The position numbers and the translations under genes were made by a program. A DNA stretch of 54,173 nt from Eubacteriaceae bacterium (GTDB taxonomy: Bacteria; Bacillota; Clostridia; Eubacteriales; Eubacteriaceae), in NCBI GenBank assembly GCA_030156895.1, contig JASGLP010000014.1:1-54173 (forward strand). Direction: 5' to 3'. The notes beneath the pieces were generated by a model that searched no databases, had not been told where the DNA came from, and worked only from the letters and a program-made list of their open reading frames with translations. Positions 1-7,390 of this stretch are shown here, one piece after another. Each line of letters opens with the position of its first letter. Position 1 is the first letter of the stretch.

Positions 1-1
1 C

Positions 2-151
2 AATAAATATATCCTTGATCCTCCCGACGGCTTTTCCCCGGATGATATCCGCTCCATGTCTGTCGATGATCTGCTTGATATGAATTATTTCCTTAACGAG
101 GATGATGATCTTTTCTTTGATCCTCTCTTCGATGATGATCCCTTCTTTTAA
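2..151 (+). CDS. C-terminal end of an unrecognised acidic protein (partial)
   Basis: An open frame runs in from the left edge and ends at TAA 149-151, giving the last 49 residues of a protein. The tail is rich in Asp, Phe and Pro, with DDD and DDL clusters and a terminal DDDPFF. I do not recognise the family. A long pyrimidine-rich tract follows and no stem-loop terminator is seen on this strand. The frame is open over its whole visible length and compositionally distinctive, but with no start visible it could also be a chance open frame. Confidence 0.45.
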   Translation, partial: NKYILDPPDGFSPDDIRSMSVDDLLDMNYFLNEDDDLFFDPLFDDDPFF

Positions 152-248
152 TTTTTTCTTTTTATTTCGAAGGTCTTTTTGCTGCGCTCTTCTTTTGGGA
201 TCGCTTTTTATTCCGCCCTTTTTTCTTTTACGCACTTTCCTAGTAAAT
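152..248. other. pyrimidine-rich non-coding stretch
   Basis: T- and C-rich on the plus strand, with no credible open frame or ribosome binding site. It separates the partial acidic gene from the terminator of the minus-strand small RNA candidate. I see nothing else in it. Confidence 0.5.
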
Positions 249-275
249 AAAAAAACGCAGGTCGTTTGACCTGCG
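249..275 (-). terminator. intrinsic terminator of the small RNA candidate
   Basis: A perfect 8-bp stem (256-263 with 268-275) with a 4-nt loop is followed on the minus strand by seven U residues. The T run lies on the minus side only, which sets the direction. Confidence 0.7.
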
Positions 276-325
276 CTAAAAATACGCAAGTCACAATCGG
301 ACTTACGCTTTTGCTACACATTGAT
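249..325 (-). ncRNA. candidate small RNA of about 77 nt
   Basis: On the minus strand a promoter-like pair (TTGACT, 18-bp spacer, TATAAT at 361-332) is followed about 7 nt later by a short transcript unit with two stem-loops and no ORF. The first hairpin pairs 307-300 with 292-285 around a 7-nt loop with one mismatch. The second, 275-268 with 263-256 around a 4-nt loop, is perfect and runs into seven U residues (255-249), a textbook intrinsic terminator. The two stems are similar in sequence (GCG-YA-R-GTC type), as if duplicated. No minus-strand gene lies upstream that would need this terminator. Function and target are unknown; this is inference from the promoter, hairpins and terminator only. 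Confidence 0.45.
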
Positions 326-331
326 AGATAA

Positions 332-361
332 ATTATAAAATAAATATCTTGAGAAAGTCAA
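332..361 (-). promoter_or_regulatory. promoter of the small RNA candidate
   Basis: Reading the minus strand, TTGACT (361-356) and TATAAT (337-332) are separated by 18 bp. No coding gene starts downstream; the unit ends at the terminator at 275-249. Confidence 0.5.
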
Positions 362-472
362 ACAAAAAATTATTTTTCGTCAATTTTTTTAGTAATCGTT
401 TAATCGGAATTCAAAACTGAATATTTTTTTACAATGTTATATGAGTGTATAAATTATAGACAAATACAGACA

Positions 473-488
473 ATTGTATAAATACAAT
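473..488. promoter_or_regulatory. 16-bp palindromic operator candidate upstream of the YhgE-like gene
   Basis: ATTGTAT and ATACAAT flank a central AA, a perfect dyad. It lies just upstream of a TATACT -10-like element (504-509), where the -35 region of the 535 gene should be. A repressor bound here would block RNA polymerase. The TetR-family protein encoded next to the target gene is the natural candidate, by inference. Confidence 0.45.
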
Positions 489-534
489 AGATCTTTTTAA
501 TGATATACTCCCAAAAGAATAGAAGGGAGTTAAA

Positions 535-2505
535 ATGAAAGAAAAGAAATTAACTAAAAAACGTGTCTTACCAATGATTGTTATCATTGGTGTCATCATC
601 ATACCATTGATGTACAGCTTTTTTTATTTGAGCGCATTCTGGGATCCGTATTCAAAATTGGACAATCTTCCGGTTGCTTTGGTTAACGAGGATCAGGGGG
701 CTCTCTTAAATGGAGAAAATAGGAATCTGGGAAATGAATTTATTGATGAATTAATCGATGACGGTACTTTTTCATATGTCGTAACTGATCGTGTTGATGG
801 AGAAAAAGGAACTGAAACGACAGAATATTATGCTATGATATATATACCTGAAGATTTTTCTGCTAATATCGCTTCAGCCGGGGAAGAAAAAAAGGAGACT
901 GCCGCTGTCATTTTTTCCCCAAATGAAAAGAAGAACTATTTAGCAAGTCAAATTTTAAGTCGTGCCGAACTGGAAATGGAATCAAGTCTTCGTGAAAGTG
1001 TTTCCGCCGAAATAGTTGATAATTTAACTGCCAAGATTGAAGAGGTACCAGAACAGCTAGAAACGCTTAATGATGGTTTGACAGAGCTATCAGATGGATC
1101 ATCTCAACTTGTTACGGGAAGCGAAAGTCTTGTTTCAGGAACAGAAAGCTTAGAAAGTGGTGCATATCAGCTTGCATCCGGCACAGATGATCTGGAATCG
1201 GGAACCTCTGAATTTGCATATCAGTTTTCATTGTTTAATCAAGGGTTATCTAGCCTTGAGAACGGATCAGATCAAGTGAATTCAGGTGCTCAAAGCTTAT
1301 CAAGCGGGAGTGCTCAACTTAGTTCTGCAATCAAAACATATAGTGCTGGCGTTAATCAATTGATTGGCAGCGTTGATTCAACTGCATCTTTTATCGAATC
1401 ATTTGTCTATAGTCATCCCGAATTAATGAATGATCCAGAATTTGCGGCATTTATCGCAAATCTTTCCTCCGATGATAGTGCTGCAAGCATTGCCCAACTT
1501 GAAAGTGCTGGTTCACAGCTGACACAGGCTTCTCAAGAACTGGCAGTTGGTGCGAGTTCTTTAGCTGCTGGAACAGAAAGCTTAAATAATGGCATTATAA
1601 CTGTTCAGTCAGCCTCAAATCAATTAGATACAGCTGCAAGTCAAATATCCAGCGGCGCTTCAGAGCTTTCTGATGGTGCAAACACATTGGCGTCAGGTGC
1701 CAGCACGCTGACAAATGGCGCGACAAGCTTAGCTGATGGTCAAACGCAATTGGATGATGGAATTAATACGGCTCAAAATAGCGTAGCGGCGGCTGTCACT
1801 GATGCAAATGCAGAGTTGCCTAAACTTGATGGGATTGATGAATTTGTCAGTGAGCCAGTAACCATAGAAGATGAGATTATTGAGCCGATTGCTAATTATG
1901 GAACTTACTTTTCACCATACTTTATGTCTTTATCACTTTGGGTTGGTGCTCTAATTATTTTCTTTGGTATTTACTTTGACGCTGACAAGAAGTTTTCAAT
2001 TTTATCCCGTGAATCTGAAAACAAAACACTTAGAAGTATATTATATTTACTTCTGGGACTATGCCAGGGTATTTTTCTTGGAATAATCATTAAATACGCG
2101 CTGGGTCTGGAAATTGAACATACTGGCCTTTATTTCGTGTCTATATGTCTTGTTTCAATGGTGTTTTTAGCAATTGTTCAATTCTGTATCGTTCATATGG
2201 GAGATTTAGGGAAATTTGTAGCTCTTTCGCTCTTGATTTTACAACTGACTTCCTGTGGTGGAACCTTTCCGATTGAAACAGTTCCAAAGTTTTTTCAGAC
2301 CTTGTATCCTTATATGCCGATGACTTATTCAGTAATTGTATTTAAAGATACGATTACTGGTGCAATCAGCAGTGAGTTTTGGCAGGCATTCGGAATATTA
2401 ATTATATTTTTGATTGTATTCTTTGCTGCAACATTGATTTTTTCCTATATCAAAAAAAGAAAAACAGCAAGAAAAAGCGCAAAGTCAATTTTTAATGAGA
2501 TATAA
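535..2505 (+). CDS. YhgE/Pip family membrane protein
   Basis: The 656-residue protein has one N-terminal membrane segment (about residues 12-34), a large outside region and about five to six hydrophobic segments in the last 200 residues. This is the layout of the YhgE/Pip proteins related to ABC-2 permeases (phage-infection protein and ESX/type VII-like export factors). The region after the first TM has the family's PVALVNEDQG motif. Residues about 180-420 hold many short Ser/Gly/Leu repeats of the form LxxGxxxLxxG, predicted as a long helical stalk. The ribosome site AAGGGAG precedes the ATG. Expression is probably controlled by the dyad at 473-488 and the adjacent TetR-type gene. The substrate is unknown. 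Confidence 0.85.
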   Translation: MKEKKLTKKRVLPMIVIIGVIIIPLMYSFFYLSAFWDPYSKLDNLPVALVNEDQGALLNGENRNLGNEFIDELIDDGTFSYVVTDRVDGEKGTETTEYYAMIYIPEDFSANIASAGEEKKETAAVIFSPNEKKNYLASQILSRAELEMESSLRESVSAEIVDNLTAKIEEVPEQLETLNDGLTELSDGSSQLVTGSESLVSGTESLESGAYQLASGTDDLESGTSEFAYQFSLFNQGLSSLENGSDQVNSGAQSLSSGSAQLSSAIKTYSAGVNQLIGSVDSTASFIESFVYSHPELMNDPEFAAFIANLSSDDSAASIAQLESAGSQLTQASQELAVGASSLAAGTESLNNGIITVQSASNQLDTAASQISSGASELSDGANTLASGASTLTNGATSLADGQTQLDDGINTAQNSVAAAVTDANAELPKLDGIDEFVSEPVTIEDEIIEPIANYGTYFSPYFMSLSLWVGALIIFFGIYFDADKKFSILSRESENKTLRSILYLLLGLCQGIFLGIIIKYALGLEIEHTGLYFVSICLVSMVFLAIVQFCIVHMGDLGKFVALSLLILQLTSCGGTFPIETVPKFFQTLYPYMPMTYSVIVFKDTITGAISSEFWQAFGILIIFLIVFFAATLIFSYIKKRKTARKSAKSIFNEI

Positions 2506-2554
2506 AATTTTTAAAATAGCTGTTGAAATTTTCTTTTAATCTTTGCAGTGCAAT

Positions 2555-2582
2555 TTGACATCGATTTTCTAAATGTTATAAT
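2555..2582 (+). promoter_or_regulatory. promoter of the TetR-type gene
   Basis: TTGACA (2555-2560), a 16-bp spacer and a perfect TATAAT (2577-2582) lie 33 bp before the preferred ATG. The regulator thus has its own promoter in addition to read-through from the YhgE-like gene. Confidence 0.65.
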
Positions 2583-2614
2583 AAATTTTGGAAAAATCAT
2601 CAAGAGGTGTGCAG

Positions 2615-3202
2615 ATGTCAGATACATCAATAACAAAGAAAGCTTTAGCTGACGGATTTAAAGAACTATTAAAAATAAAGAATTTTGAAAAAATTACAAT
2701 CGCAGATATCACTTCAAAATGTAGATTGAACCGCCAAACTTTTTATTATCACTTTCAGGACAAATACGATTTGATTAATTGGATTGTCTATCAGGAAGGA
2801 ATTTTGATGGTTAAAAAAGACTTGACAATTGACAACTGGTATCAAAAAGTTTCTGAACTTTTAAAAACGATGAAAAAAGATAAATTATTTTACCAAACGA
2901 CTTTAAAGGATATTGAAGGAACAGAGTTTAGTAATTATTTATTTTCTGTAACCAGAGACATTTTTATTGAGATGTTTGATCATATTCATCTGACTGATTC
3001 TAGTGAGCATTCGATTACCGATAATAAAAAATATTTCGTTGCCGAATTTCTATCTTATGGAGTAGTCGGAATGATTACTTCTTGGGCAAAAAATGGGATG
3101 AAACAGGATCCAGAAGAAATTACTGAAAGTATTCGGGATATTATCAGTGAGTCGAGATTCTTTTTTATGACTCGATATTTTGATGAGATGAAATCGTGTT
3201 GA
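2615..3202 (+). CDS. TetR/AcrR family transcriptional regulator, DhaS-like
   Basis: The 195-residue protein has an N-terminal TetR helix-turn-helix (about residues 10-55; ITIADITSKCRLNRQTFYYHF is the recognition region), followed by a helical C-terminal ligand or dimer domain. The form resembles the short DhaS-like TetR group with a C-terminal TetR_C domain. I chose the ATG at 2615 because AGAGGTG sits 6 bp upstream; an in-frame TTG at 2588 lacks such a site. It follows the YhgE/Pip gene on the same strand, a common pairing in which the regulator represses the membrane protein gene. The effector is unknown. Confidence 0.85.
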   Translation: MSDTSITKKALADGFKELLKIKNFEKITIADITSKCRLNRQTFYYHFQDKYDLINWIVYQEGILMVKKDLTIDNWYQKVSELLKTMKKDKLFYQTTLKDIEGTEFSNYLFSVTRDIFIEMFDHIHLTDSSEHSITDNKKYFVAEFLSYGVVGMITSWAKNGMKQDPEEITESIRDIISESRFFFMTRYFDEMKSC

Positions 3203-3306
3203 ACGAGATTTTAAGCTCATGTTTTTAGGGATTCTTTTCCATTATATGAATCCATTTAGCAGGGAAACTTTGCAGTTCGTTTAAAATAATATTGTAAAAA
3301 TCTAAA

Positions 3307-3355
3307 GCTGCTTTTTCAGAGACCTTTTCAGTCATTGAAAGAGCAGCGTTTTTTT
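3307..3355 (+). terminator. intrinsic terminator after the TetR-type gene
   Basis: GCTGCTTTTTCA pairs with TGAAAGAGCAGC (one G-U pair) around a 16-nt loop and runs into GTTTTTTT. It lies about 100 bp after the regulator stop. The stretch between (3203-3306) holds nothing else I recognise. Confidence 0.75.
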
Positions 3356-3386
3356 ATAAAATTCTGTGATTGCATTCGTAAAAAAT

Positions 3387-3488
3387 TTAGAGAGAAGCTT
3401 CAGATGTCATCGAACCATTTTGATTAAGCATTTTATAAATTCCCGGTAAATGTGGAACTGTTTTTAATTTTTCATCCAAAGCAGTCAT
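3387..3488 (-). pseudogene. remnant of a uvrC 5' end (33 codons)
   Basis: On the minus strand an AGGAG site stands 5 bp before an ATG (3488-3486) that opens a 33-codon frame. Residues 8-20 read LKTVPHLPGIYKM, which looks like the start of the GIY-YIG domain of excinuclease subunit UvrC (LKxLPxxPGxYxM). The similarity fades after about residue 25 and the frame stops at 3389-3387, before the catalytic Tyr/Arg region. It is therefore a truncated relic with its translation start preserved, or a small gene that resembles UvrC by chance. The neighbouring 3489-3616 is AT-rich with no feature I can name. Confidence 0.4.
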
Positions 3489-3616
3489 TTTAACTCCTGT
3501 ATTTGTAAATTAATTATCCAAAAGAAAATTTTACATGTTAATTTTAAACGAAATGATTTATAGATACCATAATAATTCCTACTTATTAATCAAAATAAAT
3601 ATTTTGTTTGATTCAC

Positions 3617-3645
3617 TTGACAAATACGGGAAAATCATTTATAGT
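3617..3645 (+). promoter_or_regulatory. promoter of the TrmB-decarboxylase-aminotransferase operon
   Basis: A consensus TTGACA (3617-3622), a 17-bp spacer and TATAGT (3640-3645) precede the regulator gene. No lysine riboswitch-like structure is seen in the short leader. Confidence 0.75.
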
Positions 3646-3667
3646 AGTCCTAAGTAGAAATACTATA
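3640..3667. promoter_or_regulatory. inverted repeat over the -10 element, operator candidate
   Basis: TATAGTA (3640-3646) and TACTATA (3661-3667) form a dyad with half-site centres 21 bp apart (two helical turns), starting at the -10 hexamer. The arrangement suits autorepression by the TrmB-type protein encoded directly downstream. Binding is inferred. Confidence 0.4.
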
Positions 3668-3701
3668 GAAAATTCGATTGGAAAATCGAGGTGAATGATT
3701 A

Positions 3702-4397
3702 ATGGACCCAATTGAACAATTAATGCAGTTTGGCTTAACCCGCCATGAGGCAGCAATCTATCTGGCACTGTTGGGAAATGAACCGCTTAATGGCTATGAA
3801 GTGGCAAAGCTTACCGGTATTGCCCGGTCAAATGCATACTCATCCCTGTCTTCATTGGTTGAAAAAGGCGGCGCATACACGATTGAAGAATCTGCAATCA
3901 AGTATTGTCCCGTTCCGATAAAAGATTTTTGCCAAAATAAAATCCTGAAACTGCAAAAAATTGAAGATAGTTTAATCAGAAATATTCCTCCAAAAACCGA
4001 TTATAGTGAAGGTTATATCACGATAAAAGGGGAAAACAATATAATGGATAAACTGCGTAATATGATTGCTGTTGCCAAGGAACGGATTTACTTATCAGTA
4101 TCTGATTCCATTCTCGATCTTTTACGATCAGAGATTACGACAGCCATAAATCGCAATATTAAAGTTGTGCTAATCACTAACCAAAACCCGAACTTAGAGG
4201 GTGCAATCATTTATATCTCAAATGAACCACTCAATCAGATCAGACTGATTGCCGATTCAACGAATGTATTAACAGGCGATCTTAACAGCGGGGACCAGTC
4301 TACTTGTCTCTATTCCAAAAAGAAAAATTTGATTGATCTATTTAAAGATTCAATGAAAAATGAAATAAAATTAATCGAAATAATGAAAGGGAATTAA
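3702..4397 (+). CDS. TrmB family transcriptional regulator
   Basis: The 231-residue protein opens with LMQFGLTRHEAAIYLALL and a winged helix (GYEVAKLTGIARSNAYSSL), the typical TrmB HTH. A linker follows, then a C-terminal phospholipase D-like sensor fold (about residues 105-230). TrmB proteins sense sugars or other small molecules and are commoner in archaea than in Firmicutes. GAGGTG lies 8 bp before the ATG. The stop is one base before the start of the decarboxylase gene, so it is the first gene of a three-gene DAP/lysine operon. It probably controls that operon; DAP or lysine would be the obvious effector to test. Confidence 0.8.
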   Translation: MDPIEQLMQFGLTRHEAAIYLALLGNEPLNGYEVAKLTGIARSNAYSSLSSLVEKGGAYTIEESAIKYCPVPIKDFCQNKILKLQKIEDSLIRNIPPKTDYSEGYITIKGENNIMDKLRNMIAVAKERIYLSVSDSILDLLRSEITTAINRNIKVVLITNQNPNLEGAIIYISNEPLNQIRLIADSTNVLTGDLNSGDQSTCLYSKKKNLIDLFKDSMKNEIKLIEIMKGN

Positions 4398-4398
4398 A

Positions 4399-5652
4399 AT
4401 GAAAAAACCATTTGTCACAAAAGAGCAACTTGAAGCCATTACGAGTGAGTATCCCACTCCTTTTCATCTATATGATGAAAAAGGCATTAGAGAGAATGTC
4501 AGAAATCTGCAGAAGGCCTTTTCATGGAATGCTGGCTATAAGGAATATTTCGCTGTAAAAGCGACTCCCAATCCGAGAATCCTGGAAATCTTAAAGCAAG
4601 AAGGGTGCGGCGTGGATTGTTCATCATTAACTGAATTAATGTTGTCTGATATTGTTGGTTTCAAAGATGATGAAATTATGTTCACTTCAAATGTCACACC
4701 AAGAGAAGATTTTGCATTGGCCCGAAAACTAAATGCTTTAATTACGCTAGATGACATTACTCATATTGACTATTTGGAAGAAATCGCTGGACTTCCGGAA
4801 ACGATTAGTTTAAGGTTTAATCCAGGGGGCAATTTTGTGATTGATAACGCCATTATGGATACGCCTCAGGATGCAAAATATGGGCTGACCCGTGAACAGA
4901 TGAGTGAGGCTGTTAAAATACTGATGGAAAAAGGTGTAAAACACTTTGGAATTCACGCCTTTTTAGCCAGTAATACTATAGCTAATGAGTATTATCCGGC
5001 CTTAGCAAGAATACTATTTGAAACGGCTGTTGAATTAAAAAATGAAACGGGTGCTCACTTCTCATTTATCAATTTATCTGGCGGGGTAGGGATTCCTTAT
5101 CGACCTGATCAGGAAGCCACAAATATTTTTGAAGTTGGCGATGGTGTTAAAAAGGCATTTGAAGATGTTCTAGCGCCTCAAGGAATGGGGGATATTAATA
5201 TTTACACTGAATTGGGACGTTATGTTTTGGCACCGTTCGGACATCTTGTTGCCAGAGTGCTACATGAAAAACATATTCATAAAGAGTATATCGGTCTGGA
5301 TGCCTGCGCTGCTAACCTGATGCGACCGGCTATGTATGGCGCTTATCACCATATCACTATTATGGGAAAAGAAAACGCCCCTTGTGATCATGTGTATGAC
5401 GTTACTGGCGGTTTGTGCGAAAACAACGATAAATTTGCGATTGATCGAGAACTTCCAGAAATTGAAATTGGTGATCTTGTAGTTCTTCATGATACCGGCG
5501 CCCACGGCTTTGCGATGGGTTATAACTATAATGGGAAACTTCGTTCTGCCGAAATTTTGTTAAAAGAGGATGGCACTACTGAGTTGATCAGACGGGCTGA
5601 AAGGCCAGACGACTATTTTGGAACGCTTGACTTTTCAAAATGGGGAAAATAA
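4399..5652 (+). CDS. lysA: diaminopimelate decarboxylase-like PLP enzyme
   Basis: This 417-residue fold-III PLP enzyme would convert meso-DAP to lysine and CO2. The PLP lysine is K54 in FAVKATPNP. Family motifs follow: GVDCSSLTEL, GGVGIPYRP, TELGRY, and near the end CENNDKF and DTGAHGF, with the Cys-Glu pair that completes the active site from the partner subunit. The usual CHIGS segment reads HAFLAS, so the second His, which stacks on PLP in classical LysA, is Phe here. This may be a variant subfamily. Coupling to dapL supports a DAP substrate. The start has GGGAATTAAA before it, and the gene is tightly spaced after the TrmB-type gene. Confidence 0.8.
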   Translation: MKKPFVTKEQLEAITSEYPTPFHLYDEKGIRENVRNLQKAFSWNAGYKEYFAVKATPNPRILEILKQEGCGVDCSSLTELMLSDIVGFKDDEIMFTSNVTPREDFALARKLNALITLDDITHIDYLEEIAGLPETISLRFNPGGNFVIDNAIMDTPQDAKYGLTREQMSEAVKILMEKGVKHFGIHAFLASNTIANEYYPALARILFETAVELKNETGAHFSFINLSGGVGIPYRPDQEATNIFEVGDGVKKAFEDVLAPQGMGDINIYTELGRYVLAPFGHLVARVLHEKHIHKEYIGLDACAANLMRPAMYGAYHHITIMGKENAPCDHVYDVTGGLCENNDKFAIDRELPEIEIGDLVVLHDTGAHGFAMGYNYNGKLRSAEILLKEDGTTELIRRAERPDDYFGTLDFSKWGK

Positions 5653-5681
5653 CAATATAATTGAATTGAAAGGATAAGAAA

Positions 5682-6917
5682 ATGGCACATATTAATGAAA
5701 ATTATTTAAAACTACCTGGCAGTTATTTATTTTCTGAAATCGCTCGACGAGTGAATGTCTTTAAAGATGAAAATCCAGAAGCGGACATTATTCGACTTGG
5801 GATTGGGGATGTTACTAAACCATTACCGGAGGCGGTCATTAAAGAACTCCATGCCGCTGTTGATGAAATGGCTGATGCATCTACTTTTAGAGGATACGGA
5901 CCCGAACAGGGCTATGATTTTTTAATTGAAAAAATTATTGAGTTCGATTTTGCGCCTCATGGTGTTAATTTAGCGATTGATGAAGTTTTTGTCAGTGATG
6001 GTTCTAAAAGCGATACAGCCAATATCCAGGAAATTTTTGGTACTGACAATGTTATTGCCATCACTGATCCTGTTTATCCTGTTTACGTGGACAGCAATGT
6101 TATGGCTGGTCGAAGTGGGACACTTGGAGCTGATGGAAAATGGTCAGATATGGTTTATATCCCATGTACCGCGGAAAATGGCTTTGTTCCGCAGCTACCA
6201 ACTGAAAAAGTGGATCTAATTTATCTTTGTTTTCCAAATAACCCGACGGGAACAACGATTTCAAAAGAACAACTTAAAATATGGGTTGATTTTGCTAAAG
6301 AAAATCAGGTGATTATTCTCTATGACGCTGCCTACGAAGCTTATATCACAGAAGCCGATGTCCCTCACTCCATTTATGAAATTGAAGGTGCTAAAGAAGT
6401 CGCTATCGAATTTAGAAGTTTTTCTAAAAATGCCGGATTCACCGGAACGCGTTGTTCCTATACGGTCGTTCCAAAAGAATGCATGGGTTATACTGCATCT
6501 GGTGAAGCAATTTCTTTAAACGGTTTGTGGAACAGAAGACAATGCACTAAATTTAATGGGACCCCTTATATTATCCAAAAAGGAGCAGAAGCTGTTTACA
6601 CCGCTGCTGGTCAGGCACAAATTAAAGCCCTAATTGATTATTATATGTATAATGCCAAGCTTATTCGAGAAGGGGTTAAAAGTACTGGAATTGAAGTATT
6701 TGGGGGTGTAAATGCTCCTTATATCTGGCTAAAAACGCCTGAGGGACTCGATTCATGGTCATTCTTCGACAGACTGCTTAATGAGGTGCATATAGTTGGC
6801 ACACCAGGAGCCGGTTTTGGTCCCAGTGGAGAAGGATACTTCAGACTCACTGCATTTGGGACAAAAGAAAATACTGAAGAAGCAATTGAAAGATTTACTA
6901 AAAAATTCAAACTTTAA
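5682..6917 (+). CDS. dapL: LL-diaminopimelate aminotransferase
   Basis: The 411-residue class I/II aminotransferase converts tetrahydrodipicolinate directly to LL-DAP with glutamate, bypassing the acylated DapD/DapC/DapE route. The start [19 protein letters not shown] and the segment [13 protein letters not shown] are hallmarks of DapL. The PLP lysine is K249 in [12 protein letters not shown]. Length matches the family. AAAGGAT lies upstream and the gene is 29 bp after lysA, so both are probably on one transcript ending at the terminator at 6924-6953. The pair supplies DAP for the wall and lysine. Confidence 0.92.
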   Translation: MAHINENYLKLPGSYLFSEIARRVNVFKDENPEADIIRLGIGDVTKPLPEAVIKELHAAVDEMADASTFRGYGPEQGYDFLIEKIIEFDFAPHGVNLAIDEVFVSDGSKSDTANIQEIFGTDNVIAITDPVYPVYVDSNVMAGRSGTLGADGKWSDMVYIPCTAENGFVPQLPTEKVDLIYLCFPNNPTGTTISKEQLKIWVDFAKENQVIILYDAAYEAYITEADVPHSIYEIEGAKEVAIEFRSFSKNAGFTGTRCSYTVVPKECMGYTASGEAISLNGLWNRRQCTKFNGTPYIIQKGAEAVYTAAGQAQIKALIDYYMYNAKLIREGVKSTGIEVFGGVNAPYIWLKTPEGLDSWSFFDRLLNEVHIVGTPGAGFGPSGEGYFRLTAFGTKENTEEAIERFTKKFKL

Positions 6918-6923
6918 AAGTGA

Positions 6924-6953
6924 GGCTTCATCCTGTTATGGGTGAAGCCTTTT
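6924..6953. terminator. terminator between dapL and the convergent small gene
   Basis: GGCTTCATCC pairs with GGGTGAAGCC (one wobble) around TGTTAT and runs into TTTT on the plus strand. It ends the DAP operon; the next gene is convergent. Confidence 0.75.
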
Positions 6954-6966
6954 ATTAATATCGTTT

Positions 6967-7221
6967 TTAATTTTTTGATTCGTCCGTTTCATCTGTTTCA
7001 TCTGTATCATCCACCAAAAGTTCCATTAGAACGTCAAACATAAAACCTTTGGCTGAGGCCAATGCTTCGTTATGGGCAAACATTGCGAGTTTATGATAAT
7101 CAATATAGCCTTCATCATTGGCATAAGGTTGCAGGCGATCAAGATAAAAATCCTCGCTTAACACTTCTTCATGTCTTTCCTGAACATTATTGAAAATCTC
7201 AATCAATTCTTCTTTTTTCAT
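6967..7221 (-). CDS. small acidic protein of unknown function (84 aa)
   Basis: The frame has a good ribosome site (AAAGGAAG) and its own promoter (7293-7265), so it is likely expressed. The product is soluble and mostly helical, with many Glu and Asp and a C-terminal run of three DET repeats. I do not recognise a domain. It lies alone between the DAP operon and the large dikinase-like gene and is convergent to the former. Confidence 0.7.
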   Translation of the reverse strand: MKKEELIEIFNNVQERHEEVLSEDFYLDRLQPYANDEGYIDYHKLAMFAHNEALASAKGFMFDVLMELLVDDTDETDETDESKN

Positions 7222-7264
7222 AAATCATCTTCCTTTGCTAAATTTCAGATAAACTGATATTTTC

Positions 7265-7293
7265 ATTATAACGAGTTTTGCAAGCCGGGACAA
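7265..7293 (-). promoter_or_regulatory. promoter of the 84-residue protein gene
   Basis: On the minus strand TTGTCC (7293-7288), a 17-bp spacer and TATAAT (7270-7265) lie about 45 bp before the ATG. Confidence 0.65.
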
Positions 7294-7390
7294 TTAATTT
7301 TTTAATATTCTATGATTACTGAAAATATGGGTATTAATTCACTAATAAGAAGTCTTCTATATATAAAAATACGATGAAAGGAGCAGTGTC

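Noticed and set aside
3646..3701. Lysine riboswitch or T-box upstream of the lysA operon
   Set aside because: The leader is only about 50 nt and has no conserved riboswitch or T-box sequence.
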